Origin: Patescibacteria group bacterium
GTDB taxonomy: Bacteria > Patescibacteriota > Minisyncoccia > UBA6257 > GWB1-50-10
NCBI GenBank assembly: GCA_024239035.1
Contig: JANBVK010000002.1
Coordinates: 29,191-69,735, forward strand
Length of the DNA stretch: 40,545 nt
Direction of reading: 5' to 3'
Shown: piece after piece, positions 1-7,005 of the stretch
How the letters are laid out: each line of letters begins with the position of its first letter
How positions within the stretch are numbered: position 1 is the stretch's first letter
The notes under the pieces: model-generated
Told to the model about the DNA's origin: nothing
Database searches by the model: none
Seen by the model: only the letters and a program-made list of their open reading frames with translations
Made by a program: the position numbers and the translations under genes

Positions 1-1
1 T

Positions 2-895
2 GCGGAAATTATCACTTTCGATAGCTCCTACAAAGCGCGAGCGCCGAGAGGCCTTCACGGCGCCGAAATTACGCTGCGTTTTCCGTCAGTCGGTGCGACC
101 GAAAATACACTTCTCGCCTCGGTTTTGGCTAAAGGGAAGACTGTAATTAGGAACGCAGCCCTTGAACCTGAAATCATAGATTTGATCAAGTTTTTGCAGA
201 AAATGGGCGGAATTGTCGAGCTTGGCGCAAATCGGGTAATTTACATTGAAGGCGTGGAACGTTTACGGGGAGTAAAGCATAGAGTAATACCTGACAGGAA
301 TGAAGCGGTTTCTTTTGCTTGTCTTGCCATTGCGACGGACGGCGATATTTTTGTGAAGGATGCCGTTCAGGAACATTTAATAACGTTTTTGAACACCATT
401 CGGAGAATCGGCGGCGATTACGAAGTTAAAGACCAAGGTATCAGGTTTTGGCGAGCCGGCGGTCTCAAGGCCACCAAGGTTGAAACTGACACTCATCCGG
501 GGTTCATGACCGACTGGCAACAGCCGCTTGCCATTCTTCTTACCCAGGCTCGAGGCCTATCGGAAATTCATGAGACCATCTATGAAGACCGCTTCGGTTA
601 TACCAAGGACTTGAATTTAATGGGAGCAGATATTAAAGTGATCACAGATTGTTCCGGCAGGACCTGCCGCTTCGCAGGAAAGTTTTCTCACATTGCAGTG
701 ATTAGCGGACCGACGCCCCTTCAAGGGACAGAACTTGAAGTGCCGGATTTGAGAGCGGGAATGGCCCACTTAACTGCTGCACTCATTGCCGAAGGCGAGT
801 CTGAAGTTTCAGGCGTGGAAGAAATAGACCGCGGCTATGAGAGAATTGATGAAAGGTTGAAATATCTGGGTGCCGACATTAAAAGAGTAGAATAA
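2..895 (+). CDS. murA: UDP-N-acetylglucosamine 1-carboxyvinyltransferase MurA, 5' end missing
   Basis: Transfers enolpyruvate from PEP to UDP-GlcNAc, the first committed step of peptidoglycan synthesis, in the cytoplasm. The frame is open from base 2, so the gene begins outside the window; 297 residues are visible against about 420 for the family. Seen: PSVGATEN near visible residue 28, a PGFMTDWQQ segment matching the PGFPTD region that carries the catalytic Asp, the DLRAG segment with the substrate-binding Arg, and the C-terminal DRGYERI. The missing N-terminal third would carry the Lys and Cys of the active site, so these cannot be checked. mreB follows after 11 bp, so the two are probably co-transcribed and link wall precursor synthesis to cell shape. 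A TTG at 125 is internal and is not the start. Confidence 0.95.
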   Translation, partial: AEIITFDSSYKARAPRGLHGAEITLRFPSVGATENTLLASVLAKGKTVIRNAALEPEIIDLIKFLQKMGGIVELGANRVIYIEGVERLRGVKHRVIPDRNEAVSFACLAIATDGDIFVKDAVQEHLITFLNTIRRIGGDYEVKDQGIRFWRAGGLKATKVETDTHPGFMTDWQQPLAILLTQARGLSEIHETIYEDRFGYTKDLNLMGADIKVITDCSGRTCRFAGKFSHIAVISGPTPLQGTELEVPDLRAGMAHLTAALIAEGESEVSGVEEIDRGYERIDERLKYLGADIKRVE

Positions 896-906
896 TTTTC
901 ACATCC

Positions 907-1914
907 ATGTTTATTCGGAAAATAGGTATAGATCTTGGCACTACCAACACACTGGTTTTCCTACCCGATAAAGGAATAGTTATTAATGAACCAACGGTAG
1001 TTGCTCTGCGCAGGCCGGACAATGTTGTCTTGGCTGTTGGTGTTGAAGCAAAAGAAATGGTTGGTAGGACCCCTGATAATATTGTTACCTACAAACCTTT
1101 GAAGGATGGGGTTATCGCCGACTACTATATTACCCGAGCGATGCTTAAGTATTTTATTTCAAGAAGTGTCGGCCCCTTAAATATATTTAAACCGGAAGTG
1201 GTTATCTCAATCCCAGCTGGCATCACCTCCACTGAATATCGAGCAGTTATGAATGCCGCCAAGGAAGCAGGAGCCAAGGAAGTCTATTTGGTTAAAGAGC
1301 CGCTTTTAGCATCTTTAGGAGCAGGTATTCCCATTCATTCTTCAGAAGGTAATATGATTGTTAACATCGGTGGCGGCACCACTGAGGTAGCAGTCATCTC
1401 TTTAGGTGGGATTGTCAACTGGTCAAGTTTGAGAGTTGCCGGTAATCGTTTCGATCAAGCTATTGCCGATTACATAAAGAAAAAATACGGTTTGATTATC
1501 GGTGAAGGAACAGCAGAAAATATTAAAATTGCAGTCGGGACCGCTCTACCTGGCCGAAGTAAACTTGAGGCTAAGATAAGAGGTCGGGATCTTTTATCAG
1601 GCTTGCCGCGGGATTTAGTTGTCAACTCAAACGAGATAGCCGAAGCTGTCAACCCTTATATGGTGGATATTATGGATTCGGTACAGTCTGTTTTTAACAT
1701 AACACCTCCAGAGTTGGCAGCCGATATTATGGAAAAAGGTATTATTTTATCGGGTGGTAGTTCTCAACTTAGGAACATTGAAGATTTTTTCAAGCGATCT
1801 CTGGGAGTTGCGGCCTATACCGCTGAGAATCCGTTCTTTTGCGTCTCTCAAGGTACTGCTACGATTCTTAGTCATTTAGATGTTTATAAAAGAACACTAT
1901 TAAACAAACGGTGA
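907..1914 (+). CDS. mreB: Rod-shape actin homologue MreB
   Basis: Bacterial actin that polymerises under the membrane and guides lateral wall synthesis. At 335 residues it has the usual family length. The phosphate-1 loop GIDLGTTNT lies at residues 7-15, a second nucleotide loop NIGGGTTEVAVIS near 150, and the adenosine-binding GIILSGGSSQL near 278. The start is the ATG 11 bp after murA; no Shine-Dalgarno sequence is visible. Its TGA stop is overlapped by a possible GTG start of the next gene, which points to one operon with murA and holB. A paralogue such as Mbl cannot be excluded from sequence alone. mreC and mreD are not next to it here. Confidence 0.95.
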   Translation: MFIRKIGIDLGTTNTLVFLPDKGIVINEPTVVALRRPDNVVLAVGVEAKEMVGRTPDNIVTYKPLKDGVIADYYITRAMLKYFISRSVGPLNIFKPEVVISIPAGITSTEYRAVMNAAKEAGAKEVYLVKEPLLASLGAGIPIHSSEGNMIVNIGGGTTEVAVISLGGIVNWSSLRVAGNRFDQAIADYIKKKYGLIIGEGTAENIKIAVGTALPGRSKLEAKIRGRDLLSGLPRDLVVNSNEIAEAVNPYMVDIMDSVQSVFNITPPELAADIMEKGIILSGGSSQLRNIEDFFKRSLGVAAYTAENPFFCVSQGTATILSHLDVYKRTLLNKR

Positions 1915-1919
1915 TTGGC

Positions 1920-2687
1920 ATGTTTTTTGGCCACGAAGACAAAATAAAAACTTTTAAAAAACTCGTTCGTGATGATGATTTGTCTCATGCGTATCTTTTT
2001 TACGGCTATCCTCAAATAGGTAAATTTTATTTCTCTAGGCTACTGGCGTTTTTTTTAGAGTCCGGTGAATTCGAGATTACCGATAAACCCTTGATCGACG
2101 CAAGGATTTTTTCACCCGGCGAAAACAAGGTTATTGGCGTAGAAACAGTGCGGGAATTAAAAAGATTTTTATTTCAAAAACCCCTTAAATCATCTCGCCG
2201 TCTAGCCATCATCAATAATGCTAATATGTTAAGCAGAGAAGCGGAGAGCAGTATGTTAAAGATCGTTGAAGAACCGCCGCCGGCCGCAATGATCATTTTT
2301 ATTGTTCACGACCAGCAGACTCTTTTTACCCCGCTTTTATCTCGGTTAACGTCGGTTTACTTTTCGTCTTTTAGAGAGAACAAGATAGAAGAAATTTTAG
2401 CCAAGAATTATAAATTGTCCGCAAATAAGGCAGCAGAGGTTGCTAAGAAATCTTTTGGTCGGATTGGCCGAGCCATCAATCTGATAGAGGGGACCAAAGA
2501 GTTATTAACTGAAGATGATTTGAAAAGTGAGATAGAGGATAGAATAATTAATTTATACATTAAAGGCGTCCGTCAGAATTCCCACTTGTTAGCCCAGCTT
2601 TTAAATCGTGAAGTGACTCTTTGGCGGTTTAATCTTAATACTAACCTTCAACGAAAAGCCGTGAACAGCCTAGTTAGTGGTAAATGA
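1920..2687 (+). CDS. holB: DNA polymerase III clamp-loader subunit delta-prime
   Basis: Stator subunit of the clamp loader that places the sliding clamp on DNA. The N-terminus (GHEDKIKTFKKL, then SHAYLFYG) and the segment SSMLKIVEEPP, where sensor and clamp-loader contacts lie, are typical. As in other delta-prime subunits the P-loop is degenerate: GYPQIGKF has no Thr or Ser after the Lys. There are no cysteines, so the zinc module of many delta-prime and gamma proteins is absent, and the SRC arginine-finger motif reads SRL. The protein is short (255 residues; about 330 in E. coli), with a reduced C-terminal collar domain. The start could instead be GTG 1911 (GTGA overlap with mreB); ATG 1920 gives the usual family N-terminus. 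It overlaps frr by 4 bp. Confidence 0.88.
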   Translation: MFFGHEDKIKTFKKLVRDDDLSHAYLFYGYPQIGKFYFSRLLAFFLESGEFEITDKPLIDARIFSPGENKVIGVETVRELKRFLFQKPLKSSRRLAIINNANMLSREAESSMLKIVEEPPPAAMIIFIVHDQQTLFTPLLSRLTSVYFSSFRENKIEEILAKNYKLSANKAAEVAKKSFGRIGRAINLIEGTKELLTEDDLKSEIEDRIINLYIKGVRQNSHLLAQLLNREVTLWRFNLNTNLQRKAVNSLVSGK

Positions 2688-3235
2688 TAGATACTCTGGA
2701 AGATTTTAAAACTAAATCCCAGCATATTATCGTAAATTTTAAGCGGGAGCTTAGTAATATTAGAACAAGTCGTCCGACGTCGGCTCTGGTTGAGGATTTG
2801 AAAGTAGAATATTACGGTAAGCTGTCGCCAATAAGCAGCGTCGGTTCAATTGGGGTTGAGCCGCCGCGAGACATTATCATTCAGGTTTGGGATAAGGCAG
2901 CGATTCAACAGGTAGTGAAGGCAATTGAGACTTCTTCGTTGGGGCTTTCAGTGAGTGTTCAAGGGAATGTTATTAGAGTGCATCTTCCCGAGTTAAGCGA
3001 GGAGCGTAGGGAGGAAATTGCCAAGCATGTTAAGCGAATTACTGAAAACTACCGCATTCAAGTACGTAGCTTCCGTGACGAGGCTAATAAGAGTGTTCAG
3101 AAGTCTTTTGAGGAGGGTATTTTAGACGAAGACAGAAAGTTTAAATTAAAAAAAGAAATTCAAGACGAGACGGATAAAGTTAATAAAGAAATAGAAAAGT
3201 TGCTGGAGAATAAAATCAAAGAAATCCAGCAGTAA
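2684..3235 (+). CDS. frr: Ribosome recycling factor
   Basis: RRF splits post-termination ribosomes together with EF-G. The 183-residue length equals the family norm. Visible marks are the N-terminal helix with ELSNIRTSRPT, then YYGKLSPISSVGSI and the IQVWDKAAI strand of domain II, and the C-terminal helices with LSEERREEIAKHVK and VRSFRDEANK. The ATG overlaps the holB stop (ATGA), implying translational coupling. rseP follows 21 bp later. In many bacteria frr sits near rseP and cdsA, so the neighbourhood agrees. There is no tsf or pyrH next to it here. Confidence 0.97.
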   Translation: MIDTLEDFKTKSQHIIVNFKRELSNIRTSRPTSALVEDLKVEYYGKLSPISSVGSIGVEPPRDIIIQVWDKAAIQQVVKAIETSSLGLSVSVQGNVIRVHLPELSEERREEIAKHVKRITENYRIQVRSFRDEANKSVQKSFEEGILDEDRKFKLKKEIQDETDKVNKEIEKLLENKIKEIQQ

Positions 3236-3256
3236 TACTCCAATAATTAAAACATT

Positions 3257-4303
3257 ATGATAATTTTGCTTGTCATCATCAGTTTATCAATTCTAATCTT
3301 AGTCCATGAGTTGGGTCATTTTTTGACTGCTAAATTTTTCGGCGTTAAAGTTGAGGAATTTGGCTTAGGTTTTCCACCTAGACTTTTTAGCAAGCGTGTG
3401 GGGGAAACCACCTACAGCGTAAATATTCTGCCTTTCGGCGGGTTTGTGAAAATTTCTGGAGAGGATGGAGATGAAAAACCGCCGACTGAGGAAAGCTTTG
3501 TTTCTCAACCGGTCTGGCGCCGATCGGCGATTATACTCGCCGGAGTATTTATGAATGTTTTTTTAGGTTGGTTGATTTTAAGCATGGTGTTTTTTGTAGG
3601 TGCCCCGGAACACCTACTTATTGCTGATGTAGCGCCCGAATCGCCGGCCCTTTCAGCAAATCTAAAAAGTGGTGATGTTATTTTAGAAGCGGAACATGAA
3701 GGTCAACGTTTAAGCGACCCGATTAAGAGCAGTGATTTAATTAATTTAGTTAATCAATCGCCGAGTGGGTTGTTTCTTCTGAAAGTAATGAGAGGAGAGG
3801 AAATTATCGAAACATCTCTTTCTGGTCGTTTAACCCCACCAGAAGGGCAAGGTCCGCTTGGGGTAAGCTTAGTTGATGTCGGTTTTACGTCCGAGCCATT
3901 CTTTAGAAGTTTTATTAAAGGATTCATAAGCACCTTTACTATGTTGGGTTTGATTACTGTTGGATTTTTTAACTTCTTCTCTAAATTATTCGTTTCTCCC
4001 GAAATCATAGAAACCATTGCCGGGCCGGTTGGTATATTTGCGCTTTCGGCTCAAGCCGGCTCGTTAGGCTTGGTATATCTATTTCAGCTTATGGCGTTTA
4101 TTTCTTTGAATTTGGCAATTCTTAATTTAATTCCATTTCCAGCATTGGACGGCGGCCGGTTTCTCTTTTTGATGATTGAGAAGATTAAAGGTTCACCTAT
4201 TTCTCGTCGGATACAGCTTGGACTCAATGCGACTGGCTTTATTGCTCTTATCGTACTCATGATTTTGGTAACCGTGAGAGATATAAGTAAATTAATTAAT
4301 TAA
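3257..4303 (+). CDS. rseP: RIP metalloprotease RseP/RasP (site-2 protease, M50)
   Basis: Membrane-embedded zinc protease that cuts transmembrane segments of substrates such as anti-sigma factors or leftover signal peptides. The catalytic HELGH is at residues 17-21 in the first membrane helix; the second motif NLIPFPALDGGRF, with the zinc-binding Asp, lies near residue 295. Between them is a PDZ-like domain (LIADVAPESPALSANLKSGDVIL, about residues 120-145). Four hydrophobic segments fit the usual topology. At 348 residues it matches single-PDZ RasP homologues rather than the two-PDZ E. coli enzyme. Last gene of the murA-mreB-holB-frr group; a new promoter follows it. The substrate is unknown. 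The window encodes a second, smaller M50 protease near 18 kb. Confidence 0.93.
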   Translation: MIILLVIISLSILILVHELGHFLTAKFFGVKVEEFGLGFPPRLFSKRVGETTYSVNILPFGGFVKISGEDGDEKPPTEESFVSQPVWRRSAIILAGVFMNVFLGWLILSMVFFVGAPEHLLIADVAPESPALSANLKSGDVILEAEHEGQRLSDPIKSSDLINLVNQSPSGLFLLKVMRGEEIIETSLSGRLTPPEGQGPLGVSLVDVGFTSEPFFRSFIKGFISTFTMLGLITVGFFNFFSKLFVSPEIIETIAGPVGIFALSAQAGSLGLVYLFQLMAFISLNLAILNLIPFPALDGGRFLFLMIEKIKGSPISRRIQLGLNATGFIALIVLMILVTVRDISKLIN

Positions 4304-4335
4304 GTGTTCTTTGTATTTATACAGAGAATACTAGG

Positions 4336-4364
4336 TTGGCAATAAGCCATTGAGGCTGTAAGAT
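4336..4364 (+). promoter_or_regulatory. Promoter of the VirD4-like gene, leaderless geometry
   Basis: TTGGCA at 4336-4341, a 17-bp spacer, and TAAGAT at 4359-4364. The -10 box ends 7 bp before the ATG at 4371, so transcription should begin on or next to the start codon. No Shine-Dalgarno sequence could fit. Confidence 0.6.
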
Positions 4365-4370
4365 TCAAGT

Positions 4371-6161
4371 ATGGCAGCCGAGAACGATAAAGACGTTATT
4401 TATTTTGGTAAAACCGATTTTCGTAATACTAATCGGCTTTTTGGCATTAAACGGAATGACCGCCGCCAGCATGTCTACGTTATTGGTAAGACCGGCACCG
4501 GTAAATCAGCTCTCTTGAATAATATGATTGTTCAGGATATCGCCAATGGTGAAGGGGTTTGTGTTGTTGATCCTCACGGAGAACTAGTTGAGAACTTATT
4601 AGAAAAAATTCCTGAAGAAAGGATGGATGACGTTGTTTACTTAAACCCGGCCGATACCGATTACCACGTCGGTTTCAATGTATTAGAGTTAACCGATCCT
4701 AAGTACAAACATTTGGTTGCATCAGGTCTCATGGGGATTTTTACAAAGATTTGGGCAAATGTGTGGTCGGCCAGAATGGAGTATATTTTGAATAATGCAA
4801 TTCTTGCCCTTCTGGACACGCCTAATACAACGCTTCTAGGTATAATGAGGATTCTCGTTGATAAGGAATATCGTCAAAAAATTATTGATAATATTAAGGA
4901 CCCTGTGGTGAAATCGTTCTGGATTCATGAGTATGAAGGGTGGCGTGATCAATTTCGCAATGAGGCCATCGCACCAATTCAGAATAAAGTCGGTCAATTT
5001 CTCTCAACCGACTTAATTAGGAATATTGTTGGTCAGTCAAAGAGCACGATTAATATTTTTGATATTATGAATGAGGGAAAGATTTTTTTAGTGAACGTCT
5101 CAAAGGGAAGAATTGGGGAGGATAACTCGGCGCTTTTGGGAGGGATGATTATTACTAAGATTCAACTTGCTACCATGGAGCGAGTGAGAATTTCTGAAGA
5201 GGAACGGGTGGATTTTTACCTATATGTTGATGAGTTTCAAAATTTTGCTACCGATTCGTTCGCGGGTATTCTTTCCGAGGCGCGAAAGTACCGCCTAAAT
5301 CTTATTATTGCTCATCAGTACGTTGGTCAGCTTGTAACCGACGTTTCAACAAAAGTGAGAGATTCTATTTTTGGTAATGTGGGAACTGCGATAGTGTTTA
5401 GAGTGGGAGCAGCGGATGCTGAATTTTTGGAACCAGAATTTACGCCGGAGTTTACAATCACAGACATCGTTAATCTCCCCAACTACTGCATCTATATAAA
5501 ATTGATGGTTAATGGCGTGACCTGCCGGCCTTTTTCAGCTAAAACCTTACCCCCCTTTATGGTTAAGTCATCTTCTTTGACTGCAGAAAAAGTTATGCTT
5601 AATTCTCGTAAACGTTACGCCAGGCCTCGGAAAGTAGTAGAAGAAGAAATTAAACGCTGGACAGGAATATTAGAGGGCAGTGCTAGGCCCGGTGAAGAGG
5701 GGAAATATAAGGTGAATTGTTCTATCTGTAATAAAATCTCTGAAGTACCGTTTGAACCAACACCGGGAAGGCCTGTGTACTGTAAGGATTGTTTAAATAA
5801 AATTAAAGCAGGAGAGTTGCAACCTCTTCCGACAAGAACAGTAATAACTGGCCGGACTCAAGAAAAATATCTCACCGATCTTTCTGGTCTGGGCATTGAG
5901 TTTGATAAGAAGCCGGCAAAGGTTGAGGTTTCCAGTCAAGCTAAGCAGTCTAAAAATAGAGGTCGGCCTGGGCAAAGAGAGAAGACTTTTGTTAGGGGTG
6001 GTTCACCTAACCCTAAAGAACAGAGTGAATCTAAGATCGGGCTTCACGATTTAAAACCTGTAGAAAGGAAAGAACGTCCCAAGAGACCCAAAAGCACGGC
6101 TGATGTTGCTGGACTTCGTGAGGCGTTGAGGGATGCATTAGACAAGTCTGGGGGGAAGTAA
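4371..6161 (+). CDS. VirD4/TraG-like ATPase with C-terminal zinc ribbon
   Basis: P-loop NTPase of the HerA/FtsK/VirD4 group that pumps DNA or protein through membranes. Walker A GKTGTGKS is at residues 39-46, the loop VVDPHGE follows at 65-71, and Walker B YLYVDEF is at 283-289, followed by a TraG/TraD-type region (ARKYRLNLIIAHQYVGQL). There is no obvious N-terminal membrane anchor, unlike classical VirD4. Near residues 450-474 is a C-x2-C-x17-C-x2-C zinc ribbon, then a basic, probably disordered tail. CPR genomes often carry a chromosomal gene of this kind without a conjugation locus, and none is seen here; a role in DNA uptake or a pilus-linked process is inference. The stop codon lies inside the left arm of the palindromic repeat that follows. 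Confidence 0.8.
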   Translation: MAAENDKDVIYFGKTDFRNTNRLFGIKRNDRRQHVYVIGKTGTGKSALLNNMIVQDIANGEGVCVVDPHGELVENLLEKIPEERMDDVVYLNPADTDYHVGFNVLELTDPKYKHLVASGLMGIFTKIWANVWSARMEYILNNAILALLDTPNTTLLGIMRILVDKEYRQKIIDNIKDPVVKSFWIHEYEGWRDQFRNEAIAPIQNKVGQFLSTDLIRNIVGQSKSTINIFDIMNEGKIFLVNVSKGRIGEDNSALLGGMIITKIQLATMERVRISEEERVDFYLYVDEFQNFATDSFAGILSEARKYRLNLIIAHQYVGQLVTDVSTKVRDSIFGNVGTAIVFRVGAADAEFLEPEFTPEFTITDIVNLPNYCIYIKLMVNGVTCRPFSAKTLPPFMVKSSSLTAEKVMLNSRKRYARPRKVVEEEIKRWTGILEGSARPGEEGKYKVNCSICNKISEVPFEPTPGRPVYCKDCLNKIKAGELQPLPTRTVITGRTQEKYLTDLSGLGIEFDKKPAKVEVSSQAKQSKNRGRPGQREKTFVRGGSPNPKEQSESKIGLHDLKPVERKERPKRPKSTADVAGLREALRDALDKSGGK

Positions 6162-6366
6162 CTAGTAATCTTCTCTGCAGTCGTCTCTACTCAGATAAAT
6201 ATATACTCCTCAAAACCGAAAAGCTTAACGAAAAACAGCGAACTCGCTTCGCTCAAACAGCACTGTTTTTCTACTTTTTTGGTTTCTCGCCCCAAAGGGG
6301 CCCCTTCGGGGTTCGTTAATTTATAGCTTCGTTCCGACATACTACAAAGAAGATTACTAGTTACTT
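6156..6366. repeat. Long palindromic repeat, copy 1 (tip-conserved family)
   Basis: 211-bp element bounded by 26-bp inverted repeats (6156-6181 and 6341-6366, two mismatches). An inner stem pairs GAAAAACAG near 6230 with CTGTTTTT near 6262, and the tip is GCGAA-CTCGC-TTCGC at 6238-6252. A sister copy lies at 17585-17773 with diverged but still complementary arms. This copy carries an extra 22-bp GC palindrome at 6290-6311 that copy 2 lacks. The left arm includes the last codon and stop of the preceding gene. No credible protein is encoded. Confidence 0.85.
6290..6311. repeat. Small GC palindrome nested in repeat copy 1
   Basis: CCCC-AAA-GGGG-CCCC-TTC-GGGG. It is absent at the matching place in the sister repeat near 17710. 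An almost identical sequence (one extra base) sits inside the coding region at 17375-17398. It looks like an independently moving mini-repeat. Confidence 0.75.
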
Positions 6367-6392
6367 CGTTTAGTGAGGTAGGAAAGGGTTTA

Positions 6393-6962
6393 TTAAACTT
6401 TCTCTACCCGCTCCGCATACTCACCGGTTTTGGTGTTTACTCGTACGACATCTCCTTCGTTTATGAAGAGAGGAGCGTTTACTTTTGCGCCGGTCTCGAG
6501 GATGACTGCCTTTGTTCCACCTGCAGCGGTCGCGCCTCGTATCGTAGGGGGGGCTTCGGTTACTTTTAGATCAACTTTAATGGGTAGCTCGACGTTGATT
6601 ATTTTGCCGTTAAATTTAAATGCCTTGATCTCGGCATTAGGTTTTAAGTATTTAACTGCGTTTCCTAGGACGTCATCTTTCAATGAAAACCTGTTTTGAG
6701 GTTTCCCCGCCTCATGAAACCAGTATTCATTATTATGGTGATAGATAAACTGCACTGGATTTACCTCAATATCAGCCTCCTTAAAGGATTTGTTTTGGTG
6801 GGCGGTGTAGTTTAAGACCTTGCCCGTGATTAAATTCTTGATTTTAAGCTGTGCAACCGGTTTCCGCTGCTGCATTCTCATGTAAGTGTACTCTAAAACC
6901 TCATACGGCGAGTCGTCTTTAGTAAAGAGAATTCCAACTTTTAGTTCGTTATAAGAAAGCAT
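6393..6962 (-). CDS. efp: Elongation factor P
   Basis: EF-P binds between the P and E sites and helps ribosomes form peptide bonds at polyproline stretches. The length of 189 residues and all three domains fit: a KOW-like N-terminus, LKIKNLITGKV, and the C-terminal VDLKVTEAPPTIRGATAAGG with the EF-P signature. The tip loop is odd. Counting back from NLITG, the place of the modified Lys34 of E. coli falls on Gln32 in MRMQQRKPV, followed by Arg33 and Lys34. The usual KPGKG loop is absent, so the known lysylation, rhamnosylation or aminopentanol pathways may not apply. It is divergent from mnmA. Confidence 0.95.
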   Translation of the reverse strand: MLSYNELKVGILFTKDDSPYEVLEYTYMRMQQRKPVAQLKIKNLITGKVLNYTAHQNKSFKEADIEVNPVQFIYHHNNEYWFHEAGKPQNRFSLKDDVLGNAVKYLKPNAEIKAFKFNGKIINVELPIKVDLKVTEAPPTIRGATAAGGTKAVILETGAKVNAPLFINEGDVVRVNTKTGEYAERVEKV

Positions 6963-6990
6963 TGACTTACTTTAAAGATTAAAGAATACT
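6962..6990 (+). promoter_or_regulatory. mnmA promoter, leaderless geometry
   Basis: TTGACT at 6962-6967, 17-bp spacer, AATACT at 6985-6990, ending 9 bp before the mnmA ATG at 6999. Predicted transcript starts at or within two bases of the start codon. Confidence 0.5.
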
Positions 6991-7005
6991 ACAAGAAAAT
7001 GTCAA
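6977..7005 (-). promoter_or_regulatory. efp promoter, interleaved with the mnmA promoter
   Basis: On the minus strand TTGACA (7005-7000), 17-bp spacer, TTAATC (6982-6977), giving a leader of about 8 nt before the efp ATG at 6962. The -35 box overlaps the mnmA start codon, so the two promoters occupy the same DNA and should compete. Confidence 0.45.
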
